23,277 nt of DNA from JABHVE01 sp047517625 (GTDB lineage Bacteria; Pseudomonadota; Alphaproteobacteria; UBA2966; CAIVPW01). The stretch is from assembly GCA_047517625.1 (NCBI GenBank), contig JAKZSO010000136.1:1-23277 (forward strand). The letters are read 5' to 3'. How positions within the stretch are numbered: position 1 is the first letter of the stretch; each line of letters begins with the position of its first letter. Made by a program: the position numbers and the translations under genes. Shown piece by piece: positions 1 to 7,983 of the stretch. The notes beneath the pieces were generated by a model. That model worked only from the letters and a program-made list of their open reading frames with translations, ran no database searches and was not told the DNA's origin.

Positions 1-278
1 CATTGGGGCCGTCCGAACAAGGCGCCAGCGCCGCCGCCCCGATTTTCCGGGAGTTCATGGACGAGGCGTTGCGCGGGTCGCCAGCGATCCCGTTCCGTAT
101 CCCCCCGGGTATTCAGCTGGTCCGCATCAACGCCGAAACGGGCACTCTGGCGGGTTTCGGGGACGAACAAGTCATTCTGGAAGCGTTCCGGCCGGGCACC
201 GCGCCCCACGGCGAAGCGTTGGTTTTGGACTTTGGCCTGATCGCCTTGGACGAAGCCATGCGCCGGGGCCTGTACTAG
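1..278 (+). CDS. mrcA: Penicillin-binding protein 1A, C-terminal end (5' truncated by window edge)
   Basis: Only the last 91 or so codons are present; the reading frame is open to the left edge, so the TTG at position 3 is not a real start. The segment AAPIFREFMDEAL is the usual end of the transpeptidase domain of class A penicillin-binding proteins, where the sequence AAPIF(R/K)xFM closes the domain. A short, weakly conserved tail ending RRGLY follows. The family polymerises glycan strands and crosslinks peptides in the periplasm, anchored by an N-terminal membrane helix that lies outside this window. The TAG stop abuts the GTG start of prfB with no spacer, so the two genes are probably co-transcribed and may be translationally coupled. 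mrcA followed by prfB is a common alphaproteobacterial order. Family assignment is fairly secure; distinguishing PBP1A from other class A proteins rests mainly on this neighbourhood. Confidence 0.8.
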   Translation, partial: LGPSEQGASAAAPIFREFMDEALRGSPAIPFRIPPGIQLVRINAETGTLAGFGDEQVILEAFRPGTAPHGEALVLDFGLIALDEAMRRGLY

Positions 279-1401
279 GTGCGGGCGGAGGCCACGGCTA
301 TCGCCGAGGAAATCCGGGAATCCCTGGAAATCCTGAGGAGGCATCTTTGACTGGGATCGGGCCTTAAGCCGCCTCGAAGAATTGAATTCTCTGGTGGAGG
401 ATTCAAACCTTTGGAACGATTCCGGCCGCGCCCAGAAAATTATGCGCGAACGCACCCGCCTGGATCAGGCCATCACCGGCACCCGGGCACTAGAGAACAG
501 CCTCGGCGAAGCGGTGGACTTGATTGAACTGGCCGAAGCGGAGTCCGACGAAGACGTCTACAGCGAGGCCTTGATCGAACTTCGGGCATTGGGCGAATTG
601 GCGGCCAAGCGCCGGCTGGAAAGTTTGTTGTCCGGCGAGGCCGATGCCAACGATGCGTTTGTCGAAATCCATGCGGGCGCTGGCGGGACCGAATCCCAGG
701 ACTGGGCCGAAATGCTGGTGCGCATGTACCAGCGCTGGGCCGAGGCCACGGGGTATGCGGTCGCCTGGGTTCAGGAAACACCGGGGGAAGAGGCCGGGGT
801 CAAATCCGCGACGCTGCGAGTGTCCGGCGCCAACGCCTATGGCTGGCTGAAAACCGAAAGCGGCGTCCATCGGCTGGTGCGAATCTCACCCTTTGACTCC
901 AGCGCTCGGCGTCACACCAGCTTTGCCAGCGTTTGGGTCTATCCGGTGGTCGAGGACACGATCGATATCGAAATTCTCGACAAGGACATCCGCATCGACA
1001 CCTACCGGGCGTCCGGGGCCGGGGGCCAGCACGTGAACCGCACCGACAGCGCCGTGCGCATCACCCATATTCCCACCGAAATAGTGGTCCAATGCCAATC
1101 CGACCGCTCTCAACACAAAAACCGGGCGGCGGCCATGTCGATGCTAAAGGCCAGGCTGTATCAGCGCGAACTGGAGAAGCGCGACGCCGAACGCCAAGCG
1201 GCGCACGAAGCCAAGGAAGACATTGGCTGGGGCCACCAAATCCGCAGTTACGTTTTACATCCGTATCAAATGGTCAAGGACCTGCGCACCGGCGTCGAAA
1301 CCGGCAATACCGCGGCCGTGCTTGACGGCCGCCTCGACGAGTTCATGGCCGCGGCGTTGTCCGCCAGCATCGAAGGCGGCGCCACCAAGCGATCGAAATA
1401 A
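279..1401 (+). CDS. prfB: Peptide chain release factor 2 (RF2), expressed through a programmed +1 frameshift
   Basis: RF2 recognises UGA and UAA stop codons and triggers release of the nascent peptide. The gene starts with GTG at 279, directly after the mrcA stop. Codons 1-23 (279-347) are read in one frame and end with CTT followed by an in-frame TGA at 348-350. Translation then continues in the +1 frame from GAC at 349, giving DWDRALSRLEEL, the conserved RF2 sequence at this point. The joined product is 373 residues, close to the 365 of E. coli RF2. The stop-recognition tripeptide SPF is at about residues 203-205 and the catalytic GGQ at 248-250, spaced as in the family. Reading only the downstream open frame from TTG 382 would wrongly remove 34 N-terminal residues. 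The gene ends 8 bases from the stop of the convergent bactofilin gene. Confidence 0.97.
336..351 (+). promoter_or_regulatory. Programmed +1 ribosomal frameshift signal of prfB
   Basis: An internal Shine-Dalgarno-like AGGAGG (336-341) is followed by a three-base spacer and then CTT TGA C (345-351). This is the layout of the E. coli prfB site, AGGGGG-TAT-CTT-TGA-C. In the known mechanism, low RF2 slows termination at the internal UGA, the peptidyl-tRNA slips from CUU to UUU, and full-length RF2 is made; abundant RF2 terminates there instead. All the sequence elements are visible. Their function here is inferred from that conservation. Confidence 0.95.
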
Positions 1402-1409
1402 CGCCGGTC

Positions 1410-1892
1410 TTATCTGGCGGAGGGTTGTTCCGCCGCTTTTTCCTTGCCGTTTGCACCCGCCGGTTTCGCGGCTTGGTCGGATGACGCTGACTTTCGGGTC
1501 TTGGCGGCCTCGTCGATTCTCCGCAGTTGCCCTTCGATATGGGCGCCTGCTTCAATCGCCAAGACTTCGTGGAAAATGTCACCGACCACTTTCGCGGTCT
1601 TTGCCAGCCGCACGTTCTTCGACGTGATTTTGCCGGAAATTTGACCGTGGACGATCACTTCCTGGCCGGTCAATTCGCCCGAAACCCGCGCACTTCCGCC
1701 GATGGTCAGAGCCTGGGCGGTCACGTCGCCCTCAATCACCCCGTCGATTTGAATTTCGCCATCGGTTTTCAGATTGCCGACAATGTGCAGGTTGGCGCTG
1801 ATGATGGAGGGCGCTGAATTGCGCCCCGCCGGAGTATTCGAAGCCATCTTTTGTGCCTCCCGATCAGAGGTGGAATCAGTTTTTGAAAACAT
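1410..1892 (-). CDS. Bactofilin (polymer-forming cytoskeletal protein)
   Basis: The 160-residue product has the bactofilin core from about residue 28 to 128. It opens with PSIISANLHIVGNLKTDGEI and continues with repeated short beta-strand steps (DGVIEGDV, IGGSARVSGEL, VHGQISGKI, AKVVGDI, EAGAHIEGQL) that build the right-handed beta-helix. The C-terminal tail is polar and Ala/Lys-rich. Bactofilins form nucleotide-free filaments at the inner membrane and position cell-wall enzymes. The first residues, MFSK, match the N-terminal membrane-targeting sequence reported for other alphaproteobacterial bactofilins, which favours the start at 1892, inside the end of the upstream M23 gene (17-base overlap). 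A second ATG at 1847 has a much better ribosome site, GGAGG eight bases upstream, and would give a 145-residue protein without MFSK. The coupled upstream peptidase is its probable partner. Confidence 0.93.
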   Translation of the reverse strand: MFSKTDSTSDREAQKMASNTPAGRNSAPSIISANLHIVGNLKTDGEIQIDGVIEGDVTAQALTIGGSARVSGELTGQEVIVHGQISGKITSKNVRLAKTAKVVGDIFHEVLAIEAGAHIEGQLRRIDEAAKTRKSASSDQAAKPAGANGKEKAAEQPSAR

Positions 1893-4215
1893 GTTGTCCC
1901 GCCCTTAAGAACTTTGTTGGATCTTGCGGAATACCGTTAAATAATACTTCGTAATGCACATGGGTGCCAGTGGTGCGGCCACTTTGACCCATTAGGCCGA
2001 TTTTGTCGCGAAATCCGATTTCATCACCGCGATTGACTAAAATCTTCTCCAAATGACCATACCGGGTGGCAATTCCGAAGCCGTGGTCGATCTCGACCAT
2101 GCGCCCGTAGGATCCCCAGGTGCCCGCCTTGGTGACGATACCGGGGGCCGGGGCAAACAGTGGCGTCTTGGGCTGCCCGGCCATGTCGATGCCCTCGTGC
2201 ATGGCGCGCTGGCCGTTGAACGGATCCCTTCGCATGCCGAAATGGCTGGAAATGTAGTAGCTGTCGGCCGGGGAGGTCAGGGGGATGATGCCAAGGATCT
2301 GTTCCAGGACGTTCCACCGCTCCAGCTGGGTTTCGACAACAAAAACCGAACGGGCGAAGGCTTCCGCCTCCGGGGTGACCGCCGGCTTCAGCGCCACCAG
2401 TGGGCCGCCCCGGGCGACCACAAAATCAACGGGCGCGGCCGCCAACATGGTGTCAATGTCTAGGCCGGTGGCGGCGATCATTTCTTCGACCCCGGCCACC
2501 GTGGCCTCGGTCCTGGTCTGCAGCCGCCGCACCAAATCCACTTGGGAATCGCGCAATTCAACAAGCTGGAATTCCAATTCATCGACCAGCCGCGCGGTAA
2601 AGTCCCGCGATGCCAAGGCCTCGTCACGCTGAAACGCCATGTGGGTGGCTTGATCCTCGGCCGCCGCCAAATCGTCCACCAGGCCCCCCGTTTGACCAGT
2701 GTTGGCCTGAAGCCGCTGGGTCAGCTCGACCCCCTGAGCCGCCATCGCCTGATTGCGGGCCACAGCGTCGGCACGCTCGGCATCAAGCAAGGCGGCGCGG
2801 TTTTGGGCGGCGGCCAAGTCGCCGAACACGGTTTCCGCCCGGGCATTGAAATCGTTCACCAAGTCCGTCAGGTCCGTCACCTGGGCGGCAAGCTCCTCGC
2901 CGCCAGCCAAGGCAGCATCGCGCTGGGATGTGGCCAGCGCCAAGCCGTCCTGGATAACGGCAAGCTGTTGGGTGAGGTCGCGTTCCAGGGTCCGCGCCCC
3001 ATTCAGGGCGGCGGCCAATTGCCCGGTTTGTTCGGTCATGGCCAGGACCTGTTCCACAGCCTGATCGCGCTGGACGACAAGTGCCGCTAACTCGGTCTGG
3101 GCATCCCCCAAAATCTGGATCAAATTGTTTTCCCGGGCCTGCGCGGCACCGGCGGCGCCCTCCAAACCCGCTGTCTGCACGGTCATCGCCTCAATTGTCT
3201 GGCGGGCCTGATCCCCTTGTAAAACAACAGCGGCGAGCTCGGTTTGGGCTTGCGCCAACGCCTGAACCAAATTGTTTTCTCGGATTTGGGCGGCGCCGGC
3301 GGCACCCTCCAAATCCGCCGTGTGAACGGTCATCGCCTCAATCGTCCGCCGGGCCTGATCGCGTTGCAGAGCAGCGGCGGCGAGCTCGGTTTGGGTTTGC
3401 CCCAGCGCCTGGATCAAATTGTTTTCCCGGGTTTGGGCGGCCCCCGCGGCCCCCTCCAAATTCGCGGTCTGCACGGTCATGGCCTCGAGCGTCTGCCGTG
3501 CCTGGTTGCGCTGAACCGCGACCGCCGCGAGCGCCGTCTTAGTGGCCGCCAAGGCGTCATTTAGGCCGCCCTCCCGGATCTGCCCGGCGCCTACGGCTTG
3601 GGTGAGTTCCGCGATTTGCTCGGCCATGGACTGGTTCGCCGTCACTGCCTGGTCCCTGTCGACCGTAACTGTTTCGAGATTGGTCTGGGTGACGGTCAAC
3701 GTTTCAGACAAGGATTGGGTCGCCGCGGTCGTGGCTTCCAGGTCCGCCCGCAGGATCGTCACCCGGTCTCGCAGTTCTCCGGTCAAGTTCATGGCTTGAT
3801 CACGTTGGCCTGTGACGGCCTCCAACTGTCCGGTGATCGTCCCCATCTGGCCTTCCAAGATCCTGGTGTATTCAACCAATTCCAGAAGTTGGCTGTGCTG
3901 GGATTGCACCTCGCCCGTCAGGGCCAACAGACGTTCTTCGCCAGCCACGGTCCGTTCCGCCAGCACTTGGTAGGCGCTGGTGATTTCGGCGATGCGCCGG
4001 TTCTTGGCGTCGATAATCTGGTCCTTCAGGACCACATGGACGGTGGTAAAGGCCAGCCACCCTCCCAGAGCCAGCAAGAACCCTGTGACCGCCATTTGCG
4101 ACGGCCGGCCAAGGGTGATGAAACGAACGACGCCGTTGCTGCGATAATAAAACTGCCGCTCTGGGTACAGGCGGCTCAGCGTTTCGCGCACGCGTTCGAT
4201 TGGGCCCTTGGCCAT
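1876..4215 (-). CDS. Membrane-anchored coiled-coil M23 (LytM-type) peptidoglycan endopeptidase
   Basis: The 779-residue protein has a short basic N-terminus, one transmembrane helix at about residues 41-63, a very long Ala/Gln/Glu-rich predicted coiled coil (about 65-570), and a C-terminal M23 domain (about 650-775). The zinc and catalytic residues are present: H673 and D677 in HEGID, H721 in YGHL, and H752/H754 in THVHYE. It should therefore be an active metallo-endopeptidase cutting peptide crosslinks in the periplasm, rather than a degenerate activator such as EnvC. The coiled coil contains near-identical 49-residue tandem repeats, listed separately, which make the protein much longer than typical bactofilin-linked M23 proteins. 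The 3' end overlaps the bactofilin start. M23 proteins of the LmdC type are recruited by bactofilins in other alphaproteobacteria, so a joint role in localised wall growth is likely but inferred. The ATG at 4215 follows a G-rich stretch in place of a clear ribosome site. Confidence 0.9.
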   Translation of the reverse strand: MAKGPIERVRETLSRLYPERQFYYRSNGVVRFITLGRPSQMAVTGFLLALGGWLAFTTVHVVLKDQIIDAKNRRIAEITSAYQVLAERTVAGEERLLALTGEVQSQHSQLLELVEYTRILEGQMGTITGQLEAVTGQRDQAMNLTGELRDRVTILRADLEATTAATQSLSETLTVTQTNLETVTVDRDQAVTANQSMAEQIAELTQAVGAGQIREGGLNDALAATKTALAAVAVQRNQARQTLEAMTVQTANLEGAAGAAQTRENNLIQALGQTQTELAAAALQRDQARRTIEAMTVHTADLEGAAGAAQIRENNLVQALAQAQTELAAVVLQGDQARQTIEAMTVQTAGLEGAAGAAQARENNLIQILGDAQTELAALVVQRDQAVEQVLAMTEQTGQLAAALNGARTLERDLTQQLAVIQDGLALATSQRDAALAGGEELAAQVTDLTDLVNDFNARAETVFGDLAAAQNRAALLDAERADAVARNQAMAAQGVELTQRLQANTGQTGGLVDDLAAAEDQATHMAFQRDEALASRDFTARLVDELEFQLVELRDSQVDLVRRLQTRTEATVAGVEEMIAATGLDIDTMLAAAPVDFVVARGGPLVALKPAVTPEAEAFARSVFVVETQLERWNVLEQILGIIPLTSPADSYYISSHFGMRRDPFNGQRAMHEGIDMAGQPKTPLFAPAPGIVTKAGTWGSYGRMVEIDHGFGIATRYGHLEKILVNRGDEIGFRDKIGLMGQSGRTTGTHVHYEVLFNGIPQDPTKFLRAGQHVFKN
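3037..3627 (-). repeat. In-frame 147-bp (49-residue) tandem repeat in the M23 peptidase coiled coil
   Basis: The Met-Thr codons of successive units lie exactly 147 bases apart, with the CAT complement at 3037, 3184, 3331, 3478 and, in a degenerate unit, 3625. The best-conserved units carry EAMTVxTAxLEGAAGAAQ followed by RENNLIQ and QTELAA. They span about residues 197-395 of the protein. The period keeps the frame, so unit number can change without breaking the gene. Confidence 0.9.
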
Positions 4216-4336
4216 CGCGATCCCCCGCCCGCGCCGTTGCGGCGCTGGGTTTTATCCTCCCAATCATCCACCACTTTGGTGAATGCCGGGTTAATCTGGC
4301 ATTTGCACCCTCGCTCTGTCTAGGGCGGGGCCGGTG

Positions 4337-4813
4337 CTAGGCCAAGGCCTGAACCGCCTCCAAGACCTCCTCGGCGTGGCCATCGACTTTCACCTTGCGC
4401 CAAATCTTGTTCAGGGTGCCCTGGCCATCGATTAGGAAGGTCGCGCGTAGAATCCCCATGTAGGTGCGCCCGTAGTTCTTTTTCTCCACCCAAACGCCGT
4501 AATCCTCGCAGGTTTTGCCCTCTACATCCGCGGCCAGCAAATGTTCCAACGCGTACTTGTCCTTGAACTTGTCATGTTTCGCCACGGTGTCCTTGGAAAC
4601 CCCAATAACCTTGGCGCCGGACTCGGTGAATTCTTCCAGCAGCCGGGTAAAGGCCATGGCTTCCTTGGTGCAGCCCGGGGTGTCGTCCTTTGGATAAAAG
4701 TAAAGCACCACGGCTGAGCCCTTTAGGCCCGCCAAGTGGACCGAGCCGTCGCCGTCGGTCGGCAGAGAGAATGCCGGGGCCCGGTCGCCTTCTTCCAATT
4801 GCGCGTCGCTCAT
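4337..4813 (-). CDS. bcp: Thioredoxin-dependent thiol peroxidase, Bcp/PrxQ-type peroxiredoxin
   Basis: This 158-residue protein has the complete peroxiredoxin fold of the Bcp/PrxQ group, which reduces hydrogen peroxide and organic hydroperoxides in the cytoplasm using thioredoxin. The active-site block FYPKDDTPGCTKEA places the peroxidatic cysteine at C48, with the conserved Pro and Thr of the PxxxTxxC motif just before it. The resolving cysteine that E. coli Bcp carries five residues later is replaced here by Met53; the only other cysteine is C102. It may therefore work as a one-Cys enzyme or use C102, which the sequence cannot decide. The start is supported by GGAGG five bases before the ATG. 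It lies downstream of glnE on the same strand with a 50-base gap, which contains a run of seven T on the coding strand but no strong stem. Confidence 0.95.
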   Translation of the reverse strand: MSDAQLEEGDRAPAFSLPTDGDGSVHLAGLKGSAVVLYFYPKDDTPGCTKEAMAFTRLLEEFTESGAKVIGVSKDTVAKHDKFKDKYALEHLLAADVEGKTCEDYGVWVEKKNYGRTYMGILRATFLIDGQGTLNKIWRKVKVDGHAEEVLEAVQALA

Positions 4814-4863
4814 TTTTTCCTCCGATTCAGTTAGTTAAATAGAAAAAAAGACTACGCACGACG

Positions 4864-7806
4864 TTATTCGTTCATCCGGGCCGGGTCAGAAATCTTGGCC
4901 TTAAACAAACCCAAGACAGCAACCTGGGTGCTTTCTAACTGCTTTTCCAACGCCGCGAAACTTTCAGCCTTGCTGGCCCGGGCCAGCGCTTCCCGCAACC
5001 CGGTCGGCGCCGCCTCTGGGTCGAAATCGTTTTGGAAGCACTGGCGCAGAAAACTCTGCACATTGCGATACAGCTGAGCGGCGTTGGCAAGGGCCAGCGA
5101 CTCCTCCACGCTTAGGGCCCCGGTGGCCATAAGGGTACTGATCGCCTTTGCGGTGCCCAGTGGAATCAGGACATCTGGGTCTTCGTTGGCGTTCAAGAGC
5201 TTCAAGCATTGAACGATGAAGTCCACGTCGATGAGGCCGCCACGCACGTATTTGACCCGCCACGGGTTGGTGGAACCATGCTCGGCCTCAATTCGTTTAC
5301 GCATTTCGTCAACATCCCGGACCAGCGCGGCGGCGTCACGTGGTGCCGATAGAATTGATCGGATGTGCGTGCTGATCTTGTCGGAAACCTCCGGCGGTCC
5401 GGCCACTATCCGGGCCCGGGTCAGGGCCATGTGCTCGAAGGTCCATGCTTTTTCGGTTTGGTATTGCACCCAGCTCTCCAGGCTGGAAGCGATGGGCCCT
5501 GATGTGCCTGAAGGCCGCAGGCGCATGTCCACCTCGTACAGGCGGCCTTCGCCGGTGCTGGCCCCCAACGCGCTGATAAAGCGCTGACCCAGGCGGGCGA
5601 AATAGGCGCTTTGGGCCAGTGGCGCAGGTCCGTCCGAGGCCGCGGCGCCGCCGGGGCAATCGTATAGAAACACTAAATCCAAATCTGAATGGGCGGTCAT
5701 TTCCCGGGCGCCGAGCTTGCCCATGGCCACCACGGCAAATTGGGCGCCAGGAATTCCGCCGTGTCTGATGGCAAATTCAGCCTGAACCCGGGGCAACAGC
5801 GCGGCCATAACCGCATCCGCCAACGCCGAGAGCAGGGCGCCGGACCCAGCCGACTGCAATTCGCCACGCATGATGCGGATGCCCACACGAAATTTGGCGG
5901 CGTTTGTCCAGCGCCGGGCGTCGTCCAAGACGTCTTGGAAATCCCGGGCGCGGTCCAAAACCTTGTTCAATTCGCCCGCGTAATCGGTGGTGGAGGCCGC
6001 GCTGCTGGTTTCCAACACGGCATCGAACAGCCCGGGGTCCCGGCTCAAACGGGTGGCCAATTCCGGGGCGCTGCCCATGACCTCGGCGATCAAGGCCAAA
6101 AGCTCGGGCCGGGCCAAAAGCAGGGAGAAAACCTGGACCCCGGCGGCAAGACCGCCCAAAAATTCGTCGAATTTGAGGAGGGCGGCGTCGGGGTCGGAGG
6201 TGCCGCCAAAGGCGTCCAGCAATCCCGGCACCAAATTGGTCAACAGGCCCCGGGCCCGGGGGCTGCGGGTCGCCCGGTAACGCCCGTGGTGCCAGCCTTT
6301 GATGATGGCCACTGCCCGGGGGCCGTCGGCGAATCCCAATCCGCCAAGGGTTGCCAACGTGCCGGGATCGATTTCACTGCCGGTGAACACCAAATTTCCG
6401 GTCAAGGTCAGCGGCGGAGCTTGTTCGAATAGCTTGGCGTAGTGGCCCGAGACGATCGTCAGCTGAGCCAACACCGCCTGCTCGAAGGCTTGGGGGGTGG
6501 CGTAACCCAAAAACCCGGCGATCCGAGCCAAGGCTTGGGGCTCTTGCGGAATTATGTGGGTCTGTTCGTCTTGGATCATCTGCAACCGGTGCTCCAAGGT
6601 CCGGAGAAAATCGTAGGCATCGGTGAGCGCCTTGGCGGCAGAGTTTTCCAGACGCCCGGTTTGGGCCAACGCCCGGATGGCGTCGCAGGTACCGGGAACC
6701 CGGAGCCGGGGATCCCGGCCGCCTGCGATCAGCTGCTGGGTCTGGGCGAAGAATTCGATTTCGCGGATGCCGCCCGCGCCCAGTTTCACATTGTGGCCGC
6801 CGACGGCGATGGTGGCGTGGCCCTTGTGACTGTGGATTTGGCGCTTGATGGAATGAATGTCGTCGATGGCCGCGTAATCCAGGTGCTTGCGCCAAATAAA
6901 GGGAGCAATACGGGCCAAAAACCGCTCGCCGCCGCCGATATCTCCGGCGATGGGCCGGGCCTTGATCAGAGCCGCCCGTTCCCAGTTCTGGCCGACGCTT
7001 TCGTAATAGGATTCGGCGGCGGCCATTGAAACCGCCATCGGGCTGGAACTGGGATCCGGGCGCAAGCGCAAATCGGTGCGAAACACATAGCCGTCCGCAG
7101 TCCGTTCCTCCAACACCGTCACCAGCCGCCGGGTCAGACGCACAAACAGGGCGCCGGGGTCATCAATGCCGGTGGCCTTTTCCTGGTCCCACAGCACGAT
7201 CAGGTCGATGTCCGACGAATAATTCAGATCCCGCGCGCCCAACTTGCCGACGGCAAGCACCGTCAGGCCGTGATCTTTCGCCGGCACTGGGTCCAAGGCC
7301 GCGGTTTTCACGGCCCCGGCGATCAACGTGCGGACCGTCGCATCGACCGCGGCATCGGCGAAGGCACTCAAGGCCCCGGTGATTTGCGCCAGCGGCCAAA
7401 CCCCGGCGATATCGGCGAAGGCAGTCACGATCGCCACCCGGCGCCGGGCGATGCGCAGATCCGCCATCAGCCCGGCCTCGGCCCGGGGCTCGGCGGCGCC
7501 GTCGGCGCGGATCTCTTGGAGGACGCTGTCCAGGCCCGTCTGGAGCCCGGTTTCCGCCACCAGGCCCAAGAATTCCACTTCGCGGAGCATGGCCTGCGCC
7601 AAGAACGGGCTGTTGCCGGCAACCGCGGTTAGCAGGCCCCGGCCCTGGGCGGTCTGGCCGAAGGTGTCGATGAACTTCTTTCCGGGCTCGCTGGCGTCCG
7701 CCATATCCGTCAGCACGTGGGCTGCGTATTCAGGGTCAAACGGTGCGGGCAGGGGCGTGTGGGCGGGGCGCCCGGCCAAATCGTCCAACAGTGTGAAATC
7801 CGTCAT
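4864..7806 (-). CDS. glnE: Bifunctional glutamine synthetase adenylyltransferase / adenylyl-removing enzyme
   Basis: GlnE adds AMP to glutamine synthetase, or removes it by phosphorolysis, in response to PII protein and glutamine, and so matches ammonia assimilation to nitrogen supply. The 980-residue length fits the family. Two copies of the nucleotidyltransferase signature are seen. The N-terminal one is GKLGARDLNYSSDIDLIVL at about residues 187-205, with the metal-binding DxD; in the family this is the de-adenylylating half. The C-terminal one is GKLGAREM followed by HSDLDLVFLYD at about 696-712, the adenylylating half. Both active sites look intact. The linker and C-terminal helical regions are also conserved in character, for example YVRGGLIDVDFIVQ. 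The gene is divergent from the AsmA-like gene; about 170 bases separate the two starts and no clear sigma-70 or sigma-54 promoter was recognised there. Confidence 0.97.
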   Translation of the reverse strand: MTDFTLLDDLAGRPAHTPLPAPFDPEYAAHVLTDMADASEPGKKFIDTFGQTAQGRGLLTAVAGNSPFLAQAMLREVEFLGLVAETGLQTGLDSVLQEIRADGAAEPRAEAGLMADLRIARRRVAIVTAFADIAGVWPLAQITGALSAFADAAVDATVRTLIAGAVKTAALDPVPAKDHGLTVLAVGKLGARDLNYSSDIDLIVLWDQEKATGIDDPGALFVRLTRRLVTVLEERTADGYVFRTDLRLRPDPSSSPMAVSMAAAESYYESVGQNWERAALIKARPIAGDIGGGERFLARIAPFIWRKHLDYAAIDDIHSIKRQIHSHKGHATIAVGGHNVKLGAGGIREIEFFAQTQQLIAGGRDPRLRVPGTCDAIRALAQTGRLENSAAKALTDAYDFLRTLEHRLQMIQDEQTHIIPQEPQALARIAGFLGYATPQAFEQAVLAQLTIVSGHYAKLFEQAPPLTLTGNLVFTGSEIDPGTLATLGGLGFADGPRAVAIIKGWHHGRYRATRSPRARGLLTNLVPGLLDAFGGTSDPDAALLKFDEFLGGLAAGVQVFSLLLARPELLALIAEVMGSAPELATRLSRDPGLFDAVLETSSAASTTDYAGELNKVLDRARDFQDVLDDARRWTNAAKFRVGIRIMRGELQSAGSGALLSALADAVMAALLPRVQAEFAIRHGGIPGAQFAVVAMGKLGAREMTAHSDLDLVFLYDCPGGAAASDGPAPLAQSAYFARLGQRFISALGASTGEGRLYEVDMRLRPSGTSGPIASSLESWVQYQTEKAWTFEHMALTRARIVAGPPEVSDKISTHIRSILSAPRDAAALVRDVDEMRKRIEAEHGSTNPWRVKYVRGGLIDVDFIVQCLKLLNANEDPDVLIPLGTAKAISTLMATGALSVEESLALANAAQLYRNVQSFLRQCFQNDFDPEAAPTGLREALARASKAESFAALEKQLESTQVAVLGLFKAKISDPARMNE

Positions 7807-7890
7807 TGGTCAAACAGTGTGGGAACGCCACAAAACGGTCAAGAAGCGCTGTCAAAGAAGAATGTTCGCGCGCAAACCCCGGGCCGTGGT

Positions 7891-7983
7891 ATGTCTGAAT
7901 CCGATACCGTTTTGGGGGCCATTTTGTCGCGCTTGGCCGAGCCACAAGGCACTGACTTGACCGCATTGGAGCACCGGTGCTGA
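7891..7983 (+). CDS. Possible 30-codon upstream ORF overlapping the AsmA-like start (tentative)
   Basis: An ATG at 7891 opens a 30-codon frame, MSESDTVLGAILSRLAEP and onward, ending at TGA 7981-7983. It overlaps the GTG start of the AsmA-like gene (7977) by seven bases. Third positions are moderately GC-rich, as in neighbouring genes, but the ORF is too short for that to be informative. No known family is recognised and no strong ribosome site precedes it. It could be a coupling leader, a small protein or chance. Confidence 0.2.
   Translation: MSESDTVLGAILSRLAEPQGTDLTALEHRC

Noticed and set aside
348..350. In-frame TGA near the start of prfB as a pseudogene signal
   Set aside because: It lies in the conserved RF2 frameshift site with correct Shine-Dalgarno spacing, and the downstream frame encodes an intact RF2.
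4269..4303. Two small inverted repeats between bcp and the M23 gene as a terminator
   Set aside because: Stems are only 5-6 bp with no T run on either strand.
4838..4863. T7 run after glnE as an intrinsic terminator
   Set aside because: No stable stem precedes the T run on the glnE strand.
5689..6432. Long plus-strand open frame inside glnE
   Set aside because: It is Gly/Gln-rich antisense shadow of a strongly conserved gene, caused by high GC.
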